A stretch of DNA of 64,000 bases from Flavobacteriales bacterium (GCA_016721825.1 JADKHI010000001.1:1426001-1490000); one strand, 5' to 3'; positions 50,302 through 58,350 are shown, counted from the first letter of the stretch. Notes: a model not told the origin generated them from the letters alone. Numbers and translations are program-made.

Positions 50302-50337
50302 TTAACGTTCTTTAACGCTTGTTGGCGCAGGCTTAAC
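50302..50337. promoter_or_regulatory. TTAAC direct repeats in the divergent region upstream of the kinase/regulator operon
   Basis: TTAAC occurs at 50302, 50312 and 50333, that is at steps of 10 and 21 bases, all on one face of the helix. OmpR/PhoB-family regulators bind such direct repeats, and the B. subtilis PhoP box is TTAACA repeated every 11 bases. The sites are 41-76 bases upstream of the kinase ATG and 50-85 upstream of the small secreted protein gene, so they could serve both. Confidence 0.5.
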
Positions 50338-50386
50338 AGGCCCTTCAATGGAGGCCCTGCACCTTCGCATCATCGAAACAACGATC

Positions 50387-50764
50387 ATGCGCCACATCAA
50401 GTACATAACGATCGCCACTGCCCTGTTCGCGGTGTCGATGGCCTCGGCGAGCGAGCCTGTGCTGATGGCCACCACTACATACGAAGCCACACCCATCCGC
50501 GAGGCCGGTGTGAACAGTACGCGCTCCAGGCTCATGCAACACAAAGGCCTGCTGCGATTGGAGTTCCAGTTGCCGACACTTGGTGATGCACTGGTCACGC
50601 TGTACAATGCAAAAGGCAATGTGGTGCTGAAGGAACGGGTGAAGGGCAGTGGACAGCATGTCCGCCAGATCCCCGACCAAGTGCGAACAACAGGACCCTA
50701 CACCATGCGGATCGAACAGGATGGTGTGATCGTATTGAGGAAGCTGGTGATCGAACAGGCGTAA
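50387..50764 (+). CDS. Small secreted protein resembling an isolated T9SS sorting domain
   Basis: 125 residues from ATG 50387 (MRHIKYITIATALFAVSMASA, signal peptide). Most of the mature protein reads like a T9SS type A C-terminal domain without a cargo: LLRLEFQLPTLGDALVTLYN, then AKGNVVLKERVKG and TGPYTMRIEQDGVIVLRKLVIEQ. Such stand-alone modules may be decoys or chaperone-like partners, or the similarity may be a shared beta-sandwich fold. It is divergent from the two-component operon, shares the TTAAC region, and has CACCTTCG 19 bases before the ATG. Confidence 0.7.
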   Translation: MRHIKYITIATALFAVSMASASEPVLMATTTYEATPIREAGVNSTRSRLMQHKGLLRLEFQLPTLGDALVTLYNAKGNVVLKERVKGSGQHVRQIPDQVRTTGPYTMRIEQDGVIVLRKLVIEQA

Positions 50765-50823
50765 CGCCCGGTCGACACGTTCAGGCGGGAGCGATCCCGT
50801 GTGCCAGCGCAACAAGGCGTCGG

Positions 50824-50846
50824 AAGGCTCCCAGCAGGGGGCCTTT
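50824..50846 (+). terminator. Terminator after the small secreted protein gene
   Basis: AAGGCTCCC and GGGGGCCTT pair (one GU) around an AGCA loop, followed by TTTCGG, 60 bases after the stop. The next promoter element begins 16 bases later. Confidence 0.5.
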
Positions 50847-50861
50847 CGGCGTTCAAGGAAG

Positions 50862-50869
50862 TACCTTCG
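50862..50869 (+). promoter_or_regulatory. Candidate -7 element TACCTTCG of the aldehyde dehydrogenase gene
   Basis: TACCTTCG lies seven bases before ATG 50877, directly after a terminator hairpin. It is identical to the -7 element of the purF-type gene. No TTG near -33. Confidence 0.45.
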
Positions 50870-50876
50870 CGGCCCA

Positions 50877-52319
50877 ATGGAACAGGTGCTCAACTACATC
50901 AACGGCACGCTCCTTCCCGCAGTGGGGGGCGGCTGGCTCGACGACCATGCTCCGGCCACCGGAGCCGTTCACGCGCACATCGCCGACAGTGATGAACGCG
51001 ATGTGGAGCTTGCCGTGCAGGCAGCCACCAAGGCCCTGCCCGCCTGGAAGGCCCTCGGCACGCAGGGGCGCTCGGACCTCATCATGCGCGTAGCCGACCT
51101 GATGGAACGCGACCTTGAGGCGCTGGCGAAAGCCGAGTCCATTGACAATGGCAAGCCGATCGCTCTGGCACGCCGCATGGACATCCCACGGGCCATCAGC
51201 AACTTCCGCTTCTTCGCCGGGGCCGTGCTGCACTGGAACAGCGATGCTCACTTGATGGATGATGTGGCCATCAACTACACCGACCGCCAACCTGTGGGTG
51301 TAGCAGGCTGCATCAGCCCGTGGAACCTGCCGCTCTACCTCTTCACCTGGAAGATCGCACCAGCCCTTGCCGCTGGCTGCTGTGTGGTGGCCAAGCCCTC
51401 CGAGATCACACCGTACACCGCTTTCCTGCTGTCGCGCTTGTGCATTGAAGCAGGCCTGCCTCCCGGAGTGCTGAACATCGTGCACGGCCTCGGCCCCAAG
51501 GTGGGTGCGGCCATCACCGCGCATCCGGGTGTACCGGCCATCTCCTTCACCGGCGGCACACGCACCGGAGCCGAGATCGCCCGCGTGGCGGCGCCCATGT
51601 TCAAGAAGCTCAGCTTGGAGCTCGGCGGCAAGAATCCCGTGGTGATCTTCGACGATTGCGACTTCGAGGAAATGCTGACCTCGGTGCTCCGCAGCTCTTT
51701 CACCAACCAAGGCCAGATCTGCCTGTGCAGCTCGCGGATCCTGGTGCAACGTGGCATCTATGAACGCTTCAAGCAGGCCTTCGTGGAACGCGTGAAGGCC
51801 ATGCGCGTGGGCGACCCCGCCGATCCAACCACCGACCTTGGAGCTGTGGTGAGCGAAGCCCACATGACCAAGGTCCTCGGCCACATCGCGCTCGCTCGGG
51901 AAGAAGGTGGTACGGTGCTCTGCGGTGGTGAGCGTGTGCTGCTCGATGGCCCCTTGCGCAACGGCTGGTACATCGCGCCGACCGTGATCGAAGGATTGGG
52001 ACCCGAATGTCGCACCAACCAGGACGAGATCTTCGGTCCAGTGGTGACACTTCAGCCCTTTACCGACGACGCAGAGGCCCTGGCCTTGGCGAACAGCACC
52101 TCCTATGGTCTGGCCTCGGTGCTGTGGACCAGCAACGTAAAGCGCGCACACCGCATGGCCCGTGACCTGCACAGCGGCATCGTGTGGGTGAACTGCTGGT
52201 TGGTGCGCGACCTCCGCACACCCTTCGGGGGTATGAAGCAGAGCGGCGTAGGCCGCGAGGGTGGTCACGAAGCGTTGCGGTTCTTCACCGAGGCGAAGAA
52301 CGTCTGCATCAGACTATGA
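50877..52319 (+). CDS. Aldehyde dehydrogenase, probable 2-aminomuconate-6-semialdehyde dehydrogenase
   Basis: 480 residues from ATG 50877 (MEQVLNYINGTLLPAVGGGW). NAD-dependent ALDH with intact active site: SPWNLPLYLFTWKIAPALAA (catalytic Asn), LELGGKNPVVIF (general base Glu) and nucleophile Cys in NQGQICLCSSRILV. The ending GGMKQSGVGREGGHEALRFF and the overall pattern match the hydroxymuconic/aminomuconic semialdehyde (ALDH8A1, NbaE/AmnC) branch. With HaaO and ACMSD encoded 7 kb away, oxidation of 2-aminomuconate semialdehyde is the likely reaction. Subfamily assignment is by motif and context. Confidence 0.85.
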   Translation: MEQVLNYINGTLLPAVGGGWLDDHAPATGAVHAHIADSDERDVELAVQAATKALPAWKALGTQGRSDLIMRVADLMERDLEALAKAESIDNGKPIALARRMDIPRAISNFRFFAGAVLHWNSDAHLMDDVAINYTDRQPVGVAGCISPWNLPLYLFTWKIAPALAAGCCVVAKPSEITPYTAFLLSRLCIEAGLPPGVLNIVHGLGPKVGAAITAHPGVPAISFTGGTRTGAEIARVAAPMFKKLSLELGGKNPVVIFDDCDFEEMLTSVLRSSFTNQGQICLCSSRILVQRGIYERFKQAFVERVKAMRVGDPADPTTDLGAVVSEAHMTKVLGHIALAREEGGTVLCGGERVLLDGPLRNGWYIAPTVIEGLGPECRTNQDEIFGPVVTLQPFTDDAEALALANSTSYGLASVLWTSNVKRAHRMARDLHSGIVWVNCWLVRDLRTPFGGMKQSGVGREGGHEALRFFTEAKNVCIRL

Positions 52320-52338
52320 GCCGCAGCCCCTGTTGCTG

Positions 52339-52455
52339 TTAGGGGTGCGCGTGACGCTTCTTCATCCCGTTGGTGAAGAACCATCCGAAACGCCGATCGA
52401 ACCAGCGCTCGAAGCGCTCCATCCGGTCGGCAAAGAAGATGAGCAAGTGTACCAT
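52339..52455 (-). CDS. Small 38-residue protein rich in Phe/Trp/Arg
   Basis: ATG 52455 opens a 38-codon frame ending at TAA 52341-52339, with an in-frame TAA five codons before the ATG fixing the start. The peptide begins MVHLLIFFADRMERFERWFD and continues RRFGWFFTNGMKKRHAHP. The RFGWFFTNG block looks like a conserved small-protein motif and not random translation. It lies in the otherwise empty 228 bases between the ALDH gene and the DUF6272 gene and could be made from the latter's transcript. Possibly a membrane-associated amphipathic peptide; function unknown. Confidence 0.55.
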   Translation of the reverse strand: MVHLLIFFADRMERFERWFDRRFGWFFTNGMKKRHAHP

Positions 52456-52547
52456 GGTTCCAGCAGGTTATCCGAAGAACGCATCGCGAGCACCGATCGT
52501 TGCCTGGACCTCGAGGACCATGCCACACTTCTCTTGGGATCCTGCCG

Positions 52548-53612
52548 TCAGATGATCACCTTCAACGCTCCGAAGGGCTGGACGGCACCGTTCATGTACG
52601 TCCATTCCACCGGGGCGTTCGCGGCACGGGAAAGGTCCACCAAGGCCAGCATCAAGGGGTCCTCCTGCGCGGCGCGACCAAGCATCAGGTCCCTATAGAG
52701 GGCGGTCCTGGAGCGCTCATCCAACGCGTTCACTTGACCCACCTTCGCACCCATCGCTTCGCTCCGCTTGGTGTCCAAGGGAAGGCCAGCGATAAGCTCG
52801 TACCGGTCACCGTTCCGCGCCATAAGCATGATGCCATGCGACCCCGGCCCGCCTAGACGTTCGAGCACTTCGATCGCGGCCAGAAGCCCACGCTTCCGTT
52901 CCTGAGCACGGTCGTTCCGCTCGTCGAGGTCCTTCTCCGCCAGTTGAACGATGGCCTCATTGGCACCAGCCAATTGGGGGCCTTTGAAGAAGAACAGGAT
53001 GTCCTCTTGCACCACTGTGCCGGCCAGTATCGCGGCCATCGGAATGCCCGTATCGATCGCCGAATGTGCGCCGAAACGGACCTGTAGCAGGAACAGCACC
53101 GCCTCCTCACCCAAGCCCCTGAAGTCGTGCCTCAGGTCCTGGCCGCTCCGTCTGGCCATTTCGATCAAGCCAAGTCCCGCCCCGCCCCGTTCACGCGGAC
53201 CCTCATTGCTGAGCTTGTTCAGGAAGCGCTCCTTCAACTGCGCCGCATCCAAGCCGGAAAGCCCATCCAACGCATCCTGCAGTTCGACCAGGTCGGACTT
53301 GCTTACGGGGTTCTGCGCGATCACCTGCTGGGCCTCGGGATGGCAGCGAAGCAGGAACATGCTGCGACCACAGCCACGCGCAATGCCTTCAGGGAGCGGG
53401 GCCCGATGCCGGATGATGTTCTGGTAGGCCTCAACCATCACATAGGCGAGGCGCTGTCGTGCGTTGCGCTGCGCGCCAGCATGCTCCATCGCCGCTTCGC
53501 CAAGGGCGATCAGCCGCGCGGTATGCTCATCGTGGAACGCACCCGCGTAGCCGAAACTGAACGTATCATCGTGAAGGCCCTTGTACAAGGCATAGGCGAG
53601 AAGTGCGTCCAT
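52548..53612 (-). CDS. DUF6272/SiaB-like protein (HATPase-related), unknown function
   Basis: 354 residues from ATG 53612 (MDALLAYALYKGLHDDTFSF); a TTG 12 codons earlier would overlap the divergent gene's leader. The N-terminal 180 residues resemble the SiaB/DUF6272 group of serine-kinase-like proteins in Bacteroidota: LAYVMVEAYQNIIRHRAP (N-box-like helix) and GGAGLGLIEMARRSGQDLRH (G-box-like). A second, more divergent half follows, with a C-terminal ANAPVEWTYMNGAVQPFG. Such proteins are thought to act as regulatory kinases or as components of partner switches. Divergent from the HD-PPK gene by 70 bases. Confidence 0.7.
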   Translation of the reverse strand: MDALLAYALYKGLHDDTFSFGYAGAFHDEHTARLIALGEAAMEHAGAQRNARQRLAYVMVEAYQNIIRHRAPLPEGIARGCGRSMFLLRCHPEAQQVIAQNPVSKSDLVELQDALDGLSGLDAAQLKERFLNKLSNEGPRERGGAGLGLIEMARRSGQDLRHDFRGLGEEAVLFLLQVRFGAHSAIDTGIPMAAILAGTVVQEDILFFFKGPQLAGANEAIVQLAEKDLDERNDRAQERKRGLLAAIEVLERLGGPGSHGIMLMARNGDRYELIAGLPLDTKRSEAMGAKVGQVNALDERSRTALYRDLMLGRAAQEDPLMLALVDLSRAANAPVEWTYMNGAVQPFGALKVII

Positions 53613-53682
53613 GGGCCGGTGCTGCTCAAAGATAGCCGCGCACTCCAACTACCACAGGAGGCGCTCCATTAACTTGGCCGCG

Positions 53683-56346
53683 ATGATGGACCCCGTGTTG
53701 CTGGAACAGGCCGCTTTGTATGTGCGGCGCCATTTCTCACGCCACATGCCAGCGCACATGGTCTTCCACGACCTTGAGCACACCTTGCAGGTCACCCGTG
53801 GTGCCCTCGCCATCGGGCGTGCCGAGGGCCTGAGCAAGGAGGACCTTGCCGCTGTGGAGCTGGCGGCGCTGTTCCACGACACAGGCTATGCGGTGGTCTA
53901 TAAGGGGCATGAAGTGGAAAGCGAACGCCTCGCTGAGGCCTTTCTTCGGTCCAAGGGGTGCACGCTGGCGCTGGTGAACAAGGTGCGCGGCCTCATTCGT
54001 GCCACACGCTTGGGCACACGGCCCCGAACGCCCTTGCAGCGTGTGCTGTGCGATGCGGATTCCGCCAAGGCCGGACAGGCGGATTTCGATGCGCGGAGCG
54101 AACTGCTGCGCCGCGAGCTCGAAGTGGTGACCAGCAAGAAGCTCGACAAGCGGGAGTGGGCAGGAGAGAACCTCCGCTACCTCGAACAGCACAGCTTCCA
54201 CACGAAGTACGCCCGGGACCGGTACGGCGCACAGAAGGCCATCAATCTGGACCGGCTGCGGGAACGGTTGCAGCAGCCTTCCGGAAAGTTGCGCATGCCC
54301 TCGGCGTTCCACGATCCCATCATGGATCGCGACCTCAGCTGGTTGGCCTTCAACGAACGCGTTCTGCAAGAGGCCATGGACGACCGGGTGCCCCTGCTGG
54401 AGCGCATCAAGTTCCTCGCCATCTACTCCAGCAACCTCGACGAGTTCTACCGCGTTCGTGTGGCCTCGCTCCAAAGCCTGATGAAGTTGGGCAAATGGAA
54501 CCGCTCCGCGCTGCAACTGCCACCCGGCGAACGCGTGGAGCTGATCAACCGCAAGGCCCTGGCGCAGCAACGGAAATTCGGCGCCTACTACCGCGAGGTG
54601 CTGCTACCTGCACTGGCCCGCAAAGGCATCCGCATCCTTGACGACCGCTCGTTGGACAAGGTGCAACGCACGTTCGCTGCGGACTTCATGCGGGACCGCA
54701 TCGCACCGTTGCTCGTCACCGCCACGGTGCGCGCCGGCAATGCCCCCTTCATCGAGGACCGCAAGCTGTACATGGTGTGCCGCCTGAAGCAGAAAGGCAA
54801 GCGCAAGGAGAAGCTGGTGCTGGTGAACGTGCCCTCGCAGGAGCTGGGCCGCTTCCTCATCCTGCCTTCCGCGAAGAACCGCACCGACCTGCTGTTCATT
54901 GACGATGCGCTGCGCATCGGACTACCAGCCTTCTTCAAAGGATTCAAGTTGACCGCCTGCCACAGCGTGAAGCTCTCCCGCGATGCGGACCTCTACCTCG
55001 ACGAGGAGTTCGCGGAGACCATGGCCGACAAGGTGCGCCGAAGCCTGCGGAAGCGCCAGACGGGGGTGCCTGCACGCTTCCTCTACGACAGTGCCATGCC
55101 CCGCAGTATGGTGAAGGCCGTGCGCGAACTGTTGAACCTGAAAAAGCCAGAGCTGGTGGCCGGCGGGCGCTACCATCACTTCAGCGATCTGATGAAGCTG
55201 CCGGTGAGCGGACGGGCCGAGCTGCGCGACAAGCCCCTGCTGCCGATCGCCCACCCTCAGTTCAACCCTAACAGGGATCCCTTCGGTACCCTGCGGCGGC
55301 GCGATGTCCTCCTGCACTTCCCCTACCATGACTTCGACAATGTGGTGAAGCTTGTCCAGAAAGCCGCTCGCGACCCCTTGGTGAAACGACTGGCCATCAC
55401 CCTGTACCGCGTGGCGGAGGACTCCCGCATCTGCGAAGCGCTCATTGAGGCCGTGGGGCGCGGGAAGAAGGTGCTCGTGTTCGTGGAGGTGCAGGCACGT
55501 TTCGATGAGCGGAGCAACCTGTACTGGGGCGAGGCCTTGGAAAAAGCTGGGGCCCGTGTGATCTACAGCTACGAACACCTCAAGGTCCACTGCAAATTGC
55601 TGCTGATCGAACGGCGGGAGGGACGTGGCCTGAAGCGCTACGCCTACCTCGGCACAGGCAACTTCAACGAGCGCACCTCCCGGCTCTACACCGACATGGG
55701 GCTCCTTACGGCACATGAAGGGCTCACGCGGGAAGTATCCGAAGTGTTCACCCACCTCCAGGACCAGAAGCACCGACCGAAGCTGCATCACTTGTTGATG
55801 GCACCGTTGGACCTGCGCAGTGGAATGGAACGCCTGATCGACAAGGAGATCGAACACGCGCTTTCCGGAAAACCAGCGTCCATCCTCTTGAAGCTCAACA
55901 GCTTGGAGGACCGCGATCTGATCGGCAAGTTGTATGATGCCAGCCGTTCAGGAGTGGATGTGCGCATCATCGTTCGGGGCATCTGTTGCCTGGTGACCGG
56001 CACCAAGGGCAGCAGCGATCGCATCAAGGCCATCAGCATCGTGGACCGCTACCTGGAGCATGCCCGCGCCTACGTGTTCCACAACGCTGGAAAACCATTG
56101 GTCTACTTGGCCAGTGCCGATTGGATGGAACGCAACATGGACCGCCGGGTGGAAGTGGCCTTTCCCCTGTTGGACCCGCTGCTGAGCGCGGAGGTGATGG
56201 GCTTCCTGGAGCTGCAGTGGCGGGACAATGTGAAGGCACGGATCATCGACAAGCGACAAACGGATCCTTACCGGAAAGTGGCCAGGGGAGAACGGAACGT
56301 GCAGGCGCAGCCTGCCTTCCACGCCTACCTCTCCTCCCGTTCCTGA
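53683..56346 (+). CDS. HD-domain/polyphosphate kinase 1 fusion protein
   Basis: 887 residues from ATG 53683 (an ATG at 53686 is equally good). Residues 1-200 are an HD phosphohydrolase-type domain: FHDLEH (His33), LFHDTGY (His65-Asp66), KGHEVESERLAEAF (His76) and VLCDADSAKAG (Asp124/126). From about residue 205 to the end the protein is a full PPK1 (DRDLSWLAFNERVLQEAMDD; SSNLDEFYRVRVASLQ; VHCKLLLIERREGRG with His636 as the expected phospho-His; YLGTGNFNERTSRLYTDMGL; FHNAGKPLVYLASADWMERN with His800). PPK1 makes polyphosphate from ATP. The frame runs without a break from HD to PPK; internal ATGs at residues 205 and 214 could also yield PPK1 alone. Confidence 0.9.
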   Translation: MMDPVLLEQAALYVRRHFSRHMPAHMVFHDLEHTLQVTRGALAIGRAEGLSKEDLAAVELAALFHDTGYAVVYKGHEVESERLAEAFLRSKGCTLALVNKVRGLIRATRLGTRPRTPLQRVLCDADSAKAGQADFDARSELLRRELEVVTSKKLDKREWAGENLRYLEQHSFHTKYARDRYGAQKAINLDRLRERLQQPSGKLRMPSAFHDPIMDRDLSWLAFNERVLQEAMDDRVPLLERIKFLAIYSSNLDEFYRVRVASLQSLMKLGKWNRSALQLPPGERVELINRKALAQQRKFGAYYREVLLPALARKGIRILDDRSLDKVQRTFAADFMRDRIAPLLVTATVRAGNAPFIEDRKLYMVCRLKQKGKRKEKLVLVNVPSQELGRFLILPSAKNRTDLLFIDDALRIGLPAFFKGFKLTACHSVKLSRDADLYLDEEFAETMADKVRRSLRKRQTGVPARFLYDSAMPRSMVKAVRELLNLKKPELVAGGRYHHFSDLMKLPVSGRAELRDKPLLPIAHPQFNPNRDPFGTLRRRDVLLHFPYHDFDNVVKLVQKAARDPLVKRLAITLYRVAEDSRICEALIEAVGRGKKVLVFVEVQARFDERSNLYWGEALEKAGARVIYSYEHLKVHCKLLLIERREGRGLKRYAYLGTGNFNERTSRLYTDMGLLTAHEGLTREVSEVFTHLQDQKHRPKLHHLLMAPLDLRSGMERLIDKEIEHALSGKPASILLKLNSLEDRDLIGKLYDASRSGVDVRIIVRGICCLVTGTKGSSDRIKAISIVDRYLEHARAYVFHNAGKPLVYLASADWMERNMDRRVEVAFPLLDPLLSAEVMGFLELQWRDNVKARIIDKRQTDPYRKVARGERNVQAQPAFHAYLSSRS

Positions 56347-57167
56347 TGCACCGGCAGCGCCAATACTGGGCACGCCGCTGCGCGCAAGACCTGCTCGGTG
56401 GTGCTACCCCGCAGCGCATCCAGAAAGCCGTGCTGCCCTTCCGTGGGCATCACGATCAGGTCGCAGGCTCTGGCTTGCGCCAGAATGGTCGGCACCACAT
56501 CGCCTTCCACGGCGCGGCGTTCCCACTGCATGCCATTGCTGGCCGGTGGTTCCACGTTGGGCATGGTGGAACGATCGCCCACATGCAACAGGGTGGTCGT
56601 TCCCTGAAAACCGAGCATCTCAAGAAGTGTCTGAGCTGACCGCAGGGCGGCTGTGGGACGAGGTTCGGCGGCGACCGGGAAGAGGACCTTCCGCAAAGAC
56701 AGGTCACCCGTGCTCTCGTGCACGAAACCCTTGGTCTGCTGGGGCACCAACAACGCTGGTATGCCGGCCTCGCGGGTGAGCGGACCGGAGACCTCGCGCC
56801 CCAGCCACCTCATCCTTCCCTTATGCTGGCTGGTGGCCAGCACGATCAGGTCCGCCGGGTGCTCATCCAGTATCGCGAGGCAAGCGGCAACGGGGTCCGT
56901 GTCCTTCGCGATCAGTTTCCGTACGGCTAAACCCAGCTCTGCGACCGCTTCAGAAGGTGCCTGCTCCGGCAGAAGCCCCCACCGGTGGAGGGTGCCACGA
57001 ACACCCGGAAAATCGTCCCAACCCACCTCCTCCCCTTCGCGCTTCACATGCAGAAGGGTCAACTTGCCTTTCACCGACAGCGCGATCTTCAAAGCATGCA
57101 GGAACGCGGTGTGACTGGCCTCGGAGAGGTCCGTGGGGTGCAGAATGCGACGGTAGGGCTGGTCCAT
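56325..57167 (-). CDS. Tandem universal stress protein
   Basis: 280 residues with two UspA-type domains (about 1-145 and 150-275). The first opens YRRILHPTDLSEASHTAFLH and has LIVLATSQHKGRMRWLG followed by VSGPLTREAGIPALLVP. The second has RKVLFPVAAEPRPTAALR and LRGSTTEQVLRAAACPVLALP. The ATP-binding GxxGS-type loop is only partly kept. USPs respond to stress and energy state. Its stop overlaps the end of the HD-PPK gene by 22 bases in convergent orientation. GATCTTGCG precedes the ATG. Confidence 0.88.
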   Translation of the reverse strand: MDQPYRRILHPTDLSEASHTAFLHALKIALSVKGKLTLLHVKREGEEVGWDDFPGVRGTLHRWGLLPEQAPSEAVAELGLAVRKLIAKDTDPVAACLAILDEHPADLIVLATSQHKGRMRWLGREVSGPLTREAGIPALLVPQQTKGFVHESTGDLSLRKVLFPVAAEPRPTAALRSAQTLLEMLGFQGTTTLLHVGDRSTMPNVEPPASNGMQWERRAVEGDVVPTILAQARACDLIVMPTEGQHGFLDALRGSTTEQVLRAAACPVLALPVHQEREER

Positions 57168-57287
57168 GGTCGCAAGATCTTGGATCCTAAGGAACGCAAC
57201 CGGACTTTCGTCAGCTCATTCCACATGTTCCTGAACAGGAAGATTTCCTTAAACTTGCAGCCCCGTTCACCGAACGGTTGACATATT

Positions 57288-57362
<75 letters not shown>

Positions 57363-57365
57363 AAG

Positions 57366-57393
57366 AAGGCGGCCCCTACAAGGGTCGCCTTTT
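57366..57393 (+). terminator. Terminator in repeat unit 1, just after tRNA-Ala
   Basis: AAGGCGGCCC and GGGTCGCCTT form a 10-bp stem (one GU) around CTACAA, with a TTTT run at its 3' base, directly after the tRNA. It would end the tRNA transcript eight bases before the first GIY-YIG start codon. Confidence 0.75.
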
Positions 57394-57400
57394 CTGTTCC

Positions 57401-57640
57401 ATGCCTGTGGCGGTCTACATCCTCTATAGCCCTTCGCTTGAACGTTACTACGTTGGCCATGCGGAAGACCCTGTGCTGCGTTTGGAGCAGGACCATAATG
57501 GAGGCCGCAACACGAGCACCAAGGCAGGCAGGCCTTGGGAACATCGCTGGGTGAAGTGGTTCAACACAAGGGCTGAAGCCATGGCCATGGAGCGCGCCAT
57601 CAAGGCCCGTAAGAGCAGGGCCTACATTGAGTCCTTGATC

Positions 57641-57655
<15 letters not shown>
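57401..57655 (+). CDS. GIY-YIG nuclease family protein, copy 1
   Basis: 84 residues (MPVAVYILYSPSLERYYVGH...). A single-domain GIY-YIG fold of the COG2827 type: YILYSPSLERYYVGHAEDP corresponds to the GIY-10/11-YIG motif (YIL/YVG), with the Arg-containing helix VLRLEQDHNGG, then TKAGRPWEHRWVKWFN, and the metal-binding Glu in AEAMAMERAIKARKSRAYIE. The last residues (SSAG and the stop TAG) are encoded by a copy of the tRNA-Ala D-arm. A terminator lies between the tRNA and the ORF, so how it is expressed is unclear. The open frame upstream to 57320 lies inside the tRNA and is not used. Confidence 0.8.
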
Positions 57656-57709
<54 letters not shown>

Positions 57710-57712
57710 AAG

Positions 57713-57740
57713 AAGGCGGCCCCTACAAGGGTCGCCTTTT
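57713..57740 (+). terminator. Terminator in repeat unit 2
   Basis: Identical to the unit 1 hairpin (10-bp stem, CTACAA loop, TTTT), positioned after defective tRNA copy 1 and before GIY-YIG copy 2. Confidence 0.7.
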
Positions 57741-57747
57741 CTGTTCC

Positions 57748-57987
57748 ATTCCTGTGGCGGTCTACATCCTCTATAGCCCTTCGCTTGAACGTTACTACGT
57801 TGGCCATGCGGAAGACCCTGTGCTGCGATCGGAGCGCGACCATAATGGAGGTCGAAACACGAGCACCAAGGCAGGCAGGCCTTGGGAACATCGCTGGGTG
57901 AAGTGGTTCAACACAAGGGCTGAAGCCATGGCCATGGAGCGCGCCATCAAGGCCCGTAAGAGCAGGGCCTACATTGAGTCCTTGATC

Positions 57988-58002
<15 letters not shown>
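57748..58002 (+). CDS. GIY-YIG nuclease family protein, copy 2 (start codon ATT or GTG)
   Basis: Same 84-codon frame as copies 1 and 3, but the ATG is ATT; translation could start at that ATT (57748) or at GTG 57754, giving 82 residues. Changes from copy 1 include LRSERDHNGG for LRLEQDHNGG. The catalytic Tyr/Gly pattern, Arg-helix and Glu are kept. As in the other copies, the stop codon comes from the tRNA D-arm. It may be decaying or translated at low level. Confidence 0.6.
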
Positions 58003-58056
<54 letters not shown>

Positions 58057-58059
58057 AAG

Positions 58060-58088
58060 AAGGCGGCCCCCTACAAGGGTCGCCTTTT
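58060..58088 (+). terminator. Terminator in repeat unit 3
   Basis: Same stem as units 1 and 2 with one extra C in the loop (CCTACAA), then TTTT. Lies just upstream of GIY-YIG copy 3. Confidence 0.7.
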
Positions 58089-58095
58089 CTGTTCC

Positions 58096-58335
58096 ATGCC
58101 TGTGGCGGTCTACATCCTCTATAGCCCTTCGCTTGAACGTTACTACGTTGGCCATGCGGAAGACCCTGTGCTGCGTTTGGAGCAGGACCATAATGGAGGC
58201 CGCAACACGAGCACCAAAGCAGGCAGGCCTTGGGAACATCGCTGGGTGAAGTGGTTCAACACAAGGGCTGAAGCCATGGCCATGGAGCGCGCCATCAAGG
58301 CCCGTAAGAGCAGGGCCTACATTGAGTCCTTGATC

Positions 58336-58350
<15 letters not shown>
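58096..58350 (+). CDS. GIY-YIG nuclease family protein, copy 3
   Basis: 84 residues, identical in protein sequence to copy 1 (one silent difference noticed, AAA for AAG in the STKAG segment). ATG start intact. All GIY-YIG motif residues visible in copy 1 are present, and the stop TAG again lies in the D-arm of the following tRNA copy. The nucleotide identity between copies 1 and 3 indicates recent duplication or gene conversion. Confidence 0.8.

Noticed and set aside
52265..52528. An 87-codon minus-strand frame overlapping the ALDH 3' end
   Set aside because: Most of it is antisense to ALDH; the nested 38-codon frame in another phase looks more protein-like.
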